Source of the DNA: Mycobacterium sp.
GTDB taxonomy: Bacteria > Actinomycetota > Actinomycetes > Mycobacteriales > Mycobacteriaceae
DNA length: 38,705 bases
Direction: 5' to 3'
Assembly (NCBI RefSeq): GCF_019247635.1
Contig: NZ_JAFBAR010000091.1
Coordinates: 1 to 38,705 of the forward strand
Shown: positions 1 to 6,435 of the stretch, one piece after another
Layout of the letters: each line of letters begins with the position of its first letter
Numbering within the stretch: the first letter of the stretch is position 1
Notes under the pieces: model-generated
What the model was told of the DNA's origin: nothing
Database searches by the model: none
Seen by the model: only the letters and a program-made list of their open reading frames with translations
Made by a program: the position numbers and the translations under genes

Positions 1-1
1 C

Positions 2-448
2 AACCTCAGCAACGCATTCACGACAAGCGGTCTACTCAACCCGACGTCATTCATCGACTCCGTGACGGCATACAACTTCCTGTACAGCCCCGCTACGGGG
101 AGCGCAGCGGCGACGTCGGAAGTGACCAGCGGGCTCGGTCAGATACACACCCCGGTATCGGCGGGCGTCCCAGGTCTGTCCGCCCCAGCGGTTTCCGCGG
201 AGACGGGACAGGCAAATCTTGTCGGAAGGTTGTCGGTCCCGGCTTCTTGGGTCCCCACCAACGCGACGACTCAGCTCGCTGCGGCCGAGTTGCCGGGTGG
301 TACCCCGATGGTGATGGAGGATGTTGGCCCAGTAGGCATGCCTGGACTGCCGCTGAGTGGGATGGCCAACGGTGCAGACGACGACTTCAGCACTCCGTCG
401 TACGGGTTCCGTCCGCGCGTGCTCGGCCGCCCCCCGGCTGCTGGTTAG
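2..448 (+). CDS. PPE family protein, PPE-SVP subgroup, C-terminal part
   Basis: The reading frame is open from base 2 to the TAG at 446-448, so the gene starts left of the window and only its last ~148 codons are present. The motif GRLSVPASW matches the G-x-x-SVP-x-x-W signature that defines the PPE-SVP subgroup. It is followed by the usual Gly/Pro-rich tail ending in GRPPAAG. PPE proteins are mycobacterial surface or secreted proteins exported by type VII (ESX) systems, normally as heterodimers with PE partners. The N-terminal PPE domain is not visible, so no partner or ESX system can be assigned. Two small secreted-protein genes converge on its 3' end. The subgroup call is firm; the specific function is unknown. 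Confidence 0.9.
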   Translation, partial: NLSNAFTTSGLLNPTSFIDSVTAYNFLYSPATGSAAATSEVTSGLGQIHTPVSAGVPGLSAPAVSAETGQANLVGRLSVPASWVPTNATTQLAAAELPGGTPMVMEDVGPVGMPGLPLSGMANGADDDFSTPSYGFRPRVLGRPPAAG

Positions 449-457
449 CCAGGCAAA

Positions 458-616
458 TTAGCGTCTGTGCTCGCAGCTCGTGCAGTCGCCCCCGTGCCCG
501 TGCGCTGCGTAGGCCCCGATGTAAGCATCGGCGGGTGGCCCAAATGCGAGACCGGATAGTCCCAAACCGGCGGACAAAAGAAAGGCGGTGACAGCCCCAA
601 GCGCCGATGTTTTCAT
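458..616 (-). CDS. Small secreted Cys/His-tailed protein A
   Basis: A 52-residue protein starting at MKTSALGAV. An earlier ATG at 679 would add 21 residues unlike a signal peptide, so the inner start is preferred. Residues 1-32 form a classical signal peptide (Lys, hydrophobic core, small residues, PADA). The mature part is only about 20 residues and ends HGHGGDCTSCEHRR. It is a clear paralogue of the protein at 699-866, sharing the N-terminal pattern and the tail H-G-H-G-G-x-C-x2-C-x-H-R-R. Two Cys and several His could bind a metal or form a disulfide; this is inference. The gene converges on the PPE gene, leaving only 9 bases between the stops. I do not recognise a named family. Confidence 0.7.
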   Translation of the reverse strand: MKTSALGAVTAFLLSAGLGLSGLAFGPPADAYIGAYAAHGHGGDCTSCEHRR

Positions 617-698
617 GCCGTCCACAATACAGACTTCGGCGGGCCGAAACGGCAAGCGCGGTTCGGCGTATCCCTCCAACGGTCTGTCTTTTCTATCC

Positions 699-866
699 CT
701 ACCTGCGGTGCAGCTGCCGGCAAGGTAGACATTCGCCGCCTCCGTGCCCGTGTGTCGCGTAGCTAGCGGCTGCGGCGTGTGCAGCAGTGGCCACCGTAAC
801 CTGGGCCAAGCCGAGGCCTGCGGTTGCCAGAAGGCTCGACACCGCCAAGCGTGCCAATTTCTTCAT
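699..866 (-). CDS. Small secreted Cys/His-tailed protein B
   Basis: A 55-residue protein starting MKKLARLAV, with a signal peptide over about residues 1-34 (a hydrophobic core, then several Ala residues) and a short mature peptide ending HGHGGGECLPCRQLHRR. It is paralogous to the gene at 458-616; the tail differs only by one extra Gly and two residues before HRR. The frame is open upstream to 1028, but that stretch overlaps the Nudix gene and holds no signal peptide, so the ATG at 864-866 is chosen. The upstream region carries several GTCAC-type repeats (see 884-908), suggesting its own regulated promoter. The pair points to a family of tiny exported Cys/His peptides. Function unknown. Confidence 0.7.
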   Translation of the reverse strand: MKKLARLAVSSLLATAGLGLAQVTVATAAHAAAASYATHGHGGGECLPCRQLHRR

Positions 867-883
867 GTGACCAAAGATACAAA

Positions 884-908
884 GGTGACTAGTGATATAG
901 GAGTCACC
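884..908. promoter_or_regulatory. Operator-like inverted repeat upstream of secreted protein B
   Basis: GGTGACT (884-890) and AGTCACC (902-908) form a perfect 7-bp inverted repeat with an 11-base AT-rich spacer. Further copies of the half-site lie nearby: GTGACTA at 921-927, and GTGACC at 866-872 next to the start codon. The cluster sits in the 60 bases upstream of the small secreted gene and overlaps the 3' end of the Nudix gene. It looks like a binding site for a dimeric regulator; which regulator is unknown. Confidence 0.5.
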
Positions 909-924
909 GATAGGGCACAAGTGA

Positions 925-1416
925 CTAACAATACGAGCGACACGCCATGACGGTTTGAAGCGACCGCAGGCGTTGCCAACTCGCGGCCAAGCCGGGATGC
1001 AGCCGAAGATCCGCGACGTCGCCTTCAACGATCCAGCTCAGGTCGGCGCTTTCAGGGCACGGTACTACCGGCAGTAGCTCGTCGGCGTCGGCGATCACGG
1101 TGACGTAGGTCCAGCCGGTGCCGGCGGGCGCGGCGGTGACGACGGTTGCACGTACGGTGATCTGATCGAGCCGCACGCCGGTTTCTTCGCGGGCTTCACG
1201 AATCGCGGCGGCTTCGGCGCTTTCGTGGCTGTCCCGGGCACCGCCGGGAAGTCCCCACGTACCGCCCTGGTGGCTCCAGATCGCGCGGCGCTGCAAGAGC
1301 ACCGCGGTGCGGCCGTCGCCGGCCGGCGCCCGCAGCAGCAGACCGGCGGCACCGTAGCGGCCCCAGAAGCGATTTCCGTTGGCTGCCTTGACCCATCCGT
1401 CGCCATCACCACGCAT
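925..1416 (-). CDS. Nudix hydrolase
   Basis: A 163-residue protein with a complete Nudix box starting GGARDSHESAEAAAIREA and continuing REETGV, matching G-x5-E-x7-R-E-U-x-E-E-x-G-U at about residues 58-80. Nudix enzymes hydrolyse nucleoside diphosphates linked to another moiety; the Glu residues of REAREETG bind the divalent metal. It resembles the short MutT-like cytosolic actinobacterial members, but the substrate (oxidised nucleotide, NADH, other) cannot be read from sequence. The C-terminal end runs into the repeat-rich promoter of the neighbouring micro-protein gene. It is preceded by about 160 bases without a gene. Confidence 0.85.
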   Translation of the reverse strand: MRGDGDGWVKAANGNRFWGRYGAAGLLLRAPAGDGRTAVLLQRRAIWSHQGGTWGLPGGARDSHESAEAAAIREAREETGVRLDQITVRATVVTAAPAGTGWTYVTVIADADELLPVVPCPESADLSWIVEGDVADLRLHPGLAASWQRLRSLQTVMACRSYC

Positions 1417-1574
1417 AGCGCCACGGTATGACGGCTACCGCCGCGTGGGCCTCGGACACGCGGGCCGGCGCCGACCGGCTACCGGGACTTTGGCGGAAGT
1501 TCACGCAAAACCAGTCGGGTCGACGTCCGCGACTAATTACGTTGTGTGGCTTGCATTCTCGTCTGAGACGGCTC

Positions 1575-2340
1575 TCACAGGCCCCGGCTCGTCAGCCACC
1601 CGTCGATTCGTTCGGCGACGGCGCTCCAATCGGGTTCGAGCATCATGTCGTGACCCATCCCAGGGACGATCTTGGCCTCGACACCGTATGCACGGGCCGT
1701 CGCGTGCACTTCCTTCAAATTAGAGCAGCGGTCACTTTCGGCGCCCAGGACCAAAAGTGGCGTCCGTACCCGCCGCGGCCTGGGCAGATCGAGAACCCAC
1801 ATGTCGATCGCGTCGCGCTGGCTCTCGTACTGTTGCTGCTGCGCCGTCCAGCGCTGGAGGTCGGACTCGCGGTTAGCGACGAGAAGAACGCCGCACGGAC
1901 GAGTTCGGGAGTGTCAAAGCAAGTCAACAGATTTCCCGTGACAAGCGCTTTGGTGGTGCGCCAGGGGAGCCGTCTGGTCATACGCAGCGTGAACCGGCCG
2001 CACCGCGCGGCGGCACGGATGCGAGCAACACGCGTAGCGGCGCATCGTGCGACTCCAAAAACTTCTGCAGCACGAACCCGCCCATCGAGTGACCGATCAC
2101 GATCGGCCTGGCGGCCAGACTCGACGGGACCGACTCGACGTCGTCGACGTACCCGCGAATTGAGCAGGAGCGCAGCGGTTTCGGCGCCGGGGTATTGCCA
2201 TGGCCGCAGAGGCTCACGGCCAACGCGTGGTACCCCTTGTGCGCGAAAAACGAGAGGAAGTGTTCGTCCCAGCACCACGCCGCGTGCCACGCCCCGTGCA
2301 CAAAGAGCAGTGGTAATGGGGTCGCGGACACTCCTGGCAC
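1575..2340 (-). pseudogene. Alpha/beta hydrolase, broken by two frameshifts
   Basis: Three frames on the minus strand together spell one alpha/beta hydrolase. The first (2340 to about 2000) begins MPGVSATPLPLLFVHGAWHA and holds the nucleophile elbow GHSMGG. The second (about 2000 to 1880) continues RFTLRMTRRLPW and TCFDTPELVRAAFF. The third (about 1875 to 1575) reads LQRWTAQQQQYESQRDAIDM, then VRTPLLVLGAESD and the catalytic-His region PGMGHDMM, to the stop. Each switch loses family-like sequence at the join, consistent with single-base indels near 1990 and 1875. The catalytic Ser, Asp and His are all still spelled, so decay is recent or the indels are sequencing errors. An intact member of the same broad family (FGLVHGAWHSAWCW) lies at 8335-9051. 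Confidence 0.8.
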
Positions 2341-2679
2341 ATCTTGTCGGGTATGTGGGCGTTGAGCTCTCGGATAGGGCGCATCAGCAATGCGTTGGTG
2401 TGGGCAAGGGTTTCTGTCGGCTCCGGTCCGACAGGTTTCGGCGCATCGTGTGGCGCGCGGCGCAGTTCAGTAGTTTTGCTCGCGTTGCTTACTCGGTCGA
2501 TCTGGCTACGGCTCCCGGTTCTTCTGCGGCGCTCTTCAGCGCGAGCAGGGTACGCCCCATGTCCTTGACCATTCGAGGTCCGCGCAGCCAGCCGAGTGTC
2601 CAGACGGCAGGCCGTTACCGGGCTAGACCAGACGGTGCCGGACCACAGACGGCGACACGACCAGACGGGCAGATGCTGG
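2341..2679. other. Gene-poor gap with a possible 3' gene fragment
   Basis: No convincing full gene. On the minus strand, from about 2607 to the stop at 2489-2491, a short frame reads PAVWTLGWLRGPRMVKDMGR and continues for 20 more residues. It looks protein-like, but an in-frame stop lies just upstream, so it would be at most a truncated 3' remnant. I do not recognise the parent family. The long plus-strand frame over this area is an antisense artefact. Confidence 0.3.
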
Positions 2680-3165
2680 TTACGGTTTCATTCCTGAGCG
2701 GAGTCGCGTACTTGCCGCGTCGATGAGCTGTTCCACCGCCGCTTCGGCGGCGCGTTCGAGGTCGCGCATGTCGTCTTCCGTGTCAGGACAAGCGCTAATT
2801 CGGCGCGACAACGTCATGACGTCCTTAGCCTGGCGGCAGAAATCCTGGTCGGTGACTGGATCGGCGTAGAGCCGCATCACGTAGTAAGCGGCACGGGTGT
2901 CGGCGCGTAGGCGTTGGACCTCGTCACGAGCTTCTTCGCGGGCCTCATTGTTGATGCGTTTTTTGCCCCGGTTGAACTCGGCGCGGCGCAAAAGGGCGGC
3001 CTTTGATGCGAAGTCGGCGACCGCTTCGGCGAACTCCTGCCGCCGTTTTTCCCGCCGGTTCTCAATGGTTGTTCGTTCGGCGGTTCGGCGCGTGAATAAG
3101 TACGCCAAGTATGAGCCGAGGCATGTGCCGAGCACTGCGACGATGCTTGCCAACGTTTGTTGCAT
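2680..3165 (-). CDS. Small membrane-anchored coiled-coil protein
   Basis: A 161-residue protein. Residues 5-25 (LASIVAVLGTCLGSYLAYLF) form one membrane helix; the rest is a highly charged, helical, probably coiled-coil cytosolic region rich in Arg, Glu and Ala. Single-pass proteins of this layout are common hypotheticals in actinobacterial accessory regions and prophages. No catalytic motif is visible. It is the last gene of a run of short minus-strand genes (4297 to 2680) that includes a toxin-antitoxin pair, with a 42-base gap to the gene upstream. Function unknown. Confidence 0.65.
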   Translation of the reverse strand: MQQTLASIVAVLGTCLGSYLAYLFTRRTAERTTIENRREKRRQEFAEAVADFASKAALLRRAEFNRGKKRINNEAREEARDEVQRLRADTRAAYYVMRLYADPVTDQDFCRQAKDVMTLSRRISACPDTEDDMRDLERAAEAAVEQLIDAASTRLRSGMKP

Positions 3166-3207
3166 GCGCCAATTCCATCACATCGGGTCACACGCGACGG
3201 ACGAGCG

Positions 3208-3585
3208 TCAGGTAGCGATTAGTTGGTCGAAATGCTGGTAGAGACCTGACAGTTGTTTCTGCCAAAACTCTTCGTGCTCAGTAAGATTCGAACCGGGGTC
3301 TAGGTTCACTGTTCGCGCAAAATCATAGAATTGGTCGCCTGGCCGTCCTGCATGTGACCTGGACGCGTAGACGATAACCGAGGACAGCAGAAGGCCGTCG
3401 AGTTTGCTCATGGTGCGCCGGTTCAACTCCGCGAGGTAGCTGCTGAGATGGCCTGAGCCGCGTCCGCGCCGGTTCAGGCCCGAGTAGGTGGCCGCCTCTT
3501 TGTAGGTCGCGGGCGTGTGAAGTATGCAACGGCTGACCACAAAGCGGTGGAGGCGATCCATCTTCGTATCGTCGAAATTGACCAT
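3208..3585 (-). CDS. Conserved-looking hypothetical protein
   Basis: A 125-residue, mostly helical soluble protein. Residues 26-55 (ATYKEAATYSGLNRRGRGSG and onward) resemble a winged-helix or helix-turn-helix element, with a 'T-Y-x-E-x-A' opening like small DNA-binding folds. A later stretch, GRPGDQFYDFAR, is strikingly polar and aromatic. I cannot name a family. The gene begins 21 bases downstream of the antitoxin-like gene and is on the same strand, so it may be co-transcribed with the TA pair. A third TA component or mobile-element protein is possible but unproven. Confidence 0.6.
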   Translation of the reverse strand: MVNFDDTKMDRLHRFVVSRCILHTPATYKEAATYSGLNRRGRGSGHLSSYLAELNRRTMSKLDGLLLSSVIVYASRSHAGRPGDQFYDFARTVNLDPGSNLTEHEEFWQKQLSGLYQHFDQLIAT

Positions 3586-3606
3586 TCGCCTAGAGTATCG
3601 ACCGAA

Positions 3607-4026
3607 TTAGCTCGTCAGGTACTCAATGAGCGCACGGCGCATCGTCTCACCCCGGCTCACTCCATCAAGTGCGGAACGCGCATCCGTGAGTGTGACCAGA
3701 TCGACAGGTAGCCGAACCGAGTAAGTACTTGCCGCGTCATCCCCAATTGTGGGACGCCCGCGACGGCGCAGCTTCTCGGCGGGAATCCCCTTTTCGGCTT
3801 CAGCAACTAAGCGGGCGATGGTTTCATCGTCGACGGACTCTGGAAGCCTGACGCGTGCTGCGGGTTGTGGCGTCGCGGGCTTGCCTCGGCGCTTGACGGG
3901 GGTTTGCGCCAAGGAACTTCCCGCACGCGACTTGCTGCCCCTTGGCTGTACCAAGGTACGCGCTGCGGTCTTCTTGTCCGTTCTGAGTGTTTTCGCGGCG
4001 GCAGCCGCTGCCTTCTTTGATGTCAT
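3607..4026 (-). CDS. BrnA-like antitoxin with ribbon-helix-helix domain
   Basis: A 139-residue protein in two parts. Residues 1-60 are an Ala/Lys/Arg-rich, low-complexity, very basic extension (MTSKKAAAAAAKTLR start). Residues 64-139 match actinobacterial RHH antitoxins: DDETIARLVAEAEKGIP, LRRRGRP, then YSVRLPVDLVTLTDARSAL and SRGETMRRALIEYL, the beta-strand and two helices of a MetJ/Arc/CopG fold. Such proteins bind DNA as dimers, repress their own operon and neutralise the partner toxin. The toxin-like gene lies directly upstream with a 7-base gap, matching the toxin-first order of BrnT/BrnA. The long basic N-terminus is unusual for an antitoxin and may add non-specific DNA affinity. Confidence 0.75.
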   Translation of the reverse strand: MTSKKAAAAAAKTLRTDKKTAARTLVQPRGSKSRAGSSLAQTPVKRRGKPATPQPAARVRLPESVDDETIARLVAEAEKGIPAEKLRRRGRPTIGDDAASTYSVRLPVDLVTLTDARSALDGVSRGETMRRALIEYLTS

Positions 4027-4033
4027 GTCGGTT

Positions 4034-4297
4034 TTATCTGCCTCTCGTGATGCGAAGTGCTTTGTCCAGTTCGTCCTTGCGCGCCCTCATGCAATGAATT
4101 ACTTGGTCCCCTTTGGCCTTGTGAAGCACGATGAGTTCGATCAAGTGCGCCGCCGCTGTGAATCCGAACACCCATGTCCGAGGCGGATCAGAGTCGACCA
4201 CGTCGTACTCAAGATGCACGTGGTTCAAGGCGTGATAGATGTCAGCTTTGGTGTACTTGCGTTTGAGTGCCGAGTCGGCGATCTCGGGCCGCGCCAC
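4034..4297 (-). CDS. BrnT-like toxin (predicted ribonuclease)
   Basis: An 87-residue protein beginning MARPEIADSALKRKY. The layout KADIYHALNHV, a polar loop, TWVFGFTAAAHLIELIVLHK, and a final VIHCMRARK matches short BrnT/RelE-like toxins of actinobacteria, where an N-terminal helix is followed by a beta-sheet with His and Arg residues near the C-terminus. BrnT toxins cleave RNA and slow growth until the antitoxin binds. It is followed after 7 bases by the RHH antitoxin at 3607-4026, so the pair probably forms one autoregulated operon. The family call rests on pattern and context, not on an alignment. Confidence 0.65.
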   Translation of the reverse strand: MARPEIADSALKRKYTKADIYHALNHVHLEYDVVDSDPPRTWVFGFTAAAHLIELIVLHKAKGDQVIHCMRARKDELDKALRITRGR

Positions 4298-4346
4298 GTG
4301 ATTATCGTAACACGAAATTACGTCGCCCGACTGACAGTCGCCCCCG

Positions 4347-4548
4347 TCACGCCTTTTTCTTGGCTCCGATGTGCGGGTGGTCTGCTAGCCATGCGTTGAT
4401 GGCGTCTCGGGACCATCCTTGGGTGCGTCCGGCGATCACGTCGGGTTCGGGGAAGTCCACGTATCGCTTCACGGTATCCAACGACACGCCGAGGTATTCG
4501 GCGATCTCGCCGCGAAGACATGAACTTGAGCGTCACAAGAGTGGCCAC
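4347..4548 (-). pseudogene. AlpA/excisionase-like HTH protein, frameshifted
   Basis: The minus strand from about 4520 to the stop at 4347-4349 encodes GEIAEYLGVSLDTVKRYVDF, then PEPDVIAG, GWSRDAINAWLADHP and a Lys-rich end. That is a complete MerR/AlpA-type helix-turn-helix of the kind found in excisionases and prophage regulators. This frame has no start codon after an upstream stop. The adjacent frame starts at 4548 with MATLVTLKFMSSRR and fits as its missing beginning, so a one-base frameshift near 4515 is likely. Proteins like this mark integrated phage or mobile islands and usually control excision or early promoters. Confidence 0.6.
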
Positions 4549-4564
4549 GGGCCGTTCGCTCGCG

Positions 4565-4994
4565 CTAGCTCGGCGACATGATCAGGAACCCGAACTGCGT
4601 CAGAGGCCTGAGCGGCGTGTCACCGTAGAGTCGGATTTCCTCCCCGCTGTTTTCCCAGAAGACCGTGAAAATGCCCGTCGACTTCTCGTACGCACGGGCA
4701 AAGTATTTGGCTCGGGCATTGTCCAGTCCAGCACCAAGGCCGCCATTTGAGCGGTGTCCGCGAGCGTGATGTTGACCGGCGGAATCACGAACGGGGTCCG
4801 CTCAACGGGACGCGGACTCCGTACGCGGCGTGGGTCTCCTGTGTGGCGCGATATCGACTGCTTGGGCAGACGGCTGCAATCCAATCGTCAAACGACCCCG
4901 AGATGGTGCCGCCTTGTTGTTGGTTGGTGGGAGTCCCGTGGCTTGACGGTGGTGTAACGATGGAGATCAGCATACCGATTAGCGATGTAGTCAT
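4565..4994 (-). pseudogene. Broken small secreted-protein gene
   Basis: Fragments in different minus-strand frames resemble one small exported mycobacterial protein. From 4994: a hydrophobic leader (MTTSLIGMLISIVTPP), then GSFDDWIAAVCPSS. A middle stretch in another frame reads TPFVIPPVNITLADTAQM. The last stretch, ending at the stop at 4565-4567, reads NARAKYFARAYEKSTGIFTV, then FWENSGEE and PLTQFGFLIM. The order (leader, 'D-W-I-A-A-V-C', a 'Y-F-A-R' strand, 'P-L-T-Q-F-G-F' tail) is familiar from short secreted mycobacterial hypotheticals. Two frame changes make it non-functional as written. The frame stays open 5' of 4994 almost to the IS1081-like end, so that insertion may have cut its 5' end or promoter. 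Confidence 0.5.
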
Positions 4995-5042
4995 TCCAAT
5001 CGCGACTCGGGGGTCAGTCCAGGGACGTGGTGTACGACTTCG

Positions 5043-5057
5043 TCGTGTGATTCTTCG
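5043..5057 (+). repeat. IS1081-like terminal inverted repeat, left
   Basis: TCGTGTGATTCTTCG, partner of the inverted end at 7696-7710 (TCGCGTGATTCGAGA read on the minus strand). Ten of the first eleven positions agree. Confidence 0.65.
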
Positions 5058-5078
5058 ATGTGGTGATTAGGCGGTCAG

Positions 5079-5106
5079 TGAACCGCCCCGGGATGTCCGG
5101 AGACTC
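5079..5106 (+). repeat. IS6110-like terminal inverted repeat, left (IRL)
   Basis: Begins TGAACCGCCCCGG and ends GGAGACTC. Pairs with the right end at 6408-6435; mismatches are concentrated around positions 14-16 and 19. Confidence 0.9.
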
Positions 5107-5129
5107 CACTTCTTGGGAGGGTTGGAGTC

Positions 5130-5456
5130 ATGTCAGGTGGTTCGTCGAGGAGGTACCCGCCGGAGCTGCGTGAGCGGGCGGTGCGGATGGTCGTCGAAAT
5201 CAGCGACCAGCACGATTCGGAGTGGGCTGCGATCAGCGAGGTTGCACGGCTGCTCGGGGTCGGCACGGCTGAGACGGTGCGCAAATGGTTTCGTCAGGCC
5301 CAGGTTGATGCCGGCACGCGGCCGGGAACTACGACCGAGGAGTCAGCTGAGCTTAAACGCTTGCGCCGAGAGAACGCCGAATTGCGTAGGGCGAACGCAA
5401 TTTTGAAGACAGCATCAGCTTTCTTCGCGGCCGAGCTCGACCGGCCAGCACACTAA
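5130..5456 (+). CDS. IS6110-like OrfA (IS3-family transposase N-terminal protein)
   Basis: A 108-residue protein starting MSGGSSRRYPPELRERAVRM. It holds a helix-turn-helix (AAISEVARLLGVGTAETVRK, about residues 34-53) that binds the IS ends. A C-terminal Leu-rich helix (ELKRLRRENAELRRANAIL) is used for dimerisation. The sequence is IS6110 OrfA with scattered substitutions. In IS3 elements OrfA alone regulates transposition, and a -1 frameshift fuses it to OrfB to make the active OrfAB transposase. The ATG lies 24 bases inside the left inverted repeat. This reading frame is intact. Confidence 0.92.
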   Translation: MSGGSSRRYPPELRERAVRMVVEISDQHDSEWAAISEVARLLGVGTAETVRKWFRQAQVDAGTRPGTTTEESAELKRLRRENAELRRANAILKTASAFFAAELDRPAH

Positions 5457-6393
5457 TCACCCGGTTCATCGCCGACCATCAGGGCCACCGCGACGGCCCT
5501 GATGGTTTGCAATGGGGTGTCGAGCCGATCTGTACACAGCTAAGCGAGCTGGGTGTGCCGATCGCCCCATCGACCTACTACGACCAGGTCAAACGCGAAC
5601 CCTGTCGTCGCGAAGTTCGTGACGAGAACCTCAAGTCCGAGATCAAACGGGTGCACGCCGCCAACTACGGGGCCTATGGTGCCCGCAAGGTGTGGCTGGC
5701 GCTGAACCGTGAGGGGATCGTGGTGGCGCGCGCTGCACCGTCGAGCGCCTGATGAGCGAACTCGGCCTGTCCGGAGTGGTCCGCGGCAAGGCCAAGCGCA
5801 CCACCATCGCTGAGCCCACCGCAGCTCGTCCTGCTGCCCTGGTGAACCGCCGGTTCGGAGCACTCTCACCGAATCGATTGTGGGTGGCCGACATCACCTA
5901 CGTGTCGACGTGGTCGGGCTTTGCCTACGTGGCCTTCGTCGTCGACGCCTACGCACGGCGGATCTTGGGCTGGCGGGTCGCGGCGACGATGGCGACCTCG
6001 ATGGTGCTCGACGCGATCGAGCACGCCATCTGGACGCGTCAACAAGGTGGCATCTTCGATTTGAAAGGCGTTGTGCACCATACTGATCGCGGCTCGCAAT
6101 ACACTTCGATCCGGTTCACCGAACGACTCGCCGAGGCTGGCATCCAGCCATCAATCGGCGCTGTCGGCAGCTCCTACGACAATGCCCTGGCCGAGACGAT
6201 CAATGGCTTGTACAAGACGGAGTTGATCAAACCCCGCAAGCCTTGGCGCACCATCGAGGAAGTCGAGCTGGCGACCGCAGAATGGGTCGACTGGTTCAAC
6301 CATCATCGGCTCTACGAGTACTGCGGCGACATTCCACCCGCCGAGCTGGAGGCGGCCTACTACGCTCAAAGTCGGAGACCAGCCGCCGGCTGA
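5399..6393 (+). pseudogene. IS6110-like OrfB (DDE transposase), frameshifted
   Basis: In the -1 frame relative to OrfA the sequence runs FLRGRARPASTLITRFIADH, WGVEPICTQLSELGVPIAP and VHAANYGAYGARKVWLALNR, as in IS6110 OrfB. At about 5730 an extra GC (or loss of one base) makes VARCTVERLM read VARAAPSSA-stop. The remainder continues in another frame from ATG 5752 with MSELGLSG. The rve catalytic core is complete in that part: Asp in VADITYV, Asp in HHTDRGSQY and Glu in DNALAETINGLY. The break separates the N-terminal part from the DDE core, so a full OrfAB cannot be made from the sequence as given. A sequencing error in the GCGCGC tract is the main alternative. Confidence 0.88.
5401..5407 (+). 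other. Candidate -1 frameshift site between OrfA and OrfB, altered
   Basis: At the codons for I-L-K in OrfA the bases read TTTTGAA. From memory IS6110 has TTTTAAAG here as its slippery site. The A-to-G change keeps the OrfA residues but weakens the A-rich half of the heptamer. The OrfB frame is -1 relative to OrfA, so slippage here would be required for OrfAB. Confidence 0.5.
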
Positions 6394-6407
6394 GTTCTGA
6401 AACCAGA

Positions 6408-6435
6408 AAGTCTCCGAACTCACCGGGGCGGTTCA
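6408..6435 (-). repeat. IS6110-like terminal inverted repeat, right (IRR)
   Basis: Read on the minus strand it begins TGAACCGCCCCGG and reaches CGGAGACT. Its first three bases, TGA, act as an in-frame stop for the interrupted IS1081-like transposase. Confidence 0.9.

Larger units (their letters stand above)
5079..6435 (+). mobile_element. IS6110-like element (IS3 family), 1,357 bp
   Basis: Bounded by 28-bp imperfect inverted repeats beginning TGAACCGCCCCGG, the same terminal sequence I recall for IS6110. It carries overlapping orfA and orfB whose products match IS6110 through nearly their whole length as remembered. Flanked by the direct repeat CAG at 5076-5078 and 6436-6438, a 3-bp duplication as expected for IS6110. 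Length is within a few bases of the 1,355 bp of IS6110. It sits inside the IS1081-like element. OrfB is frameshifted, so this copy is probably immobile. Confidence 0.92.

Noticed and set aside
1428..2726. 432-codon plus-strand ORF
   Set aside because: It is Arg-rich and without family features, and lies antisense to a minus-strand hydrolase that can be rebuilt across three frames; it is a shadow of GC-rich DNA.
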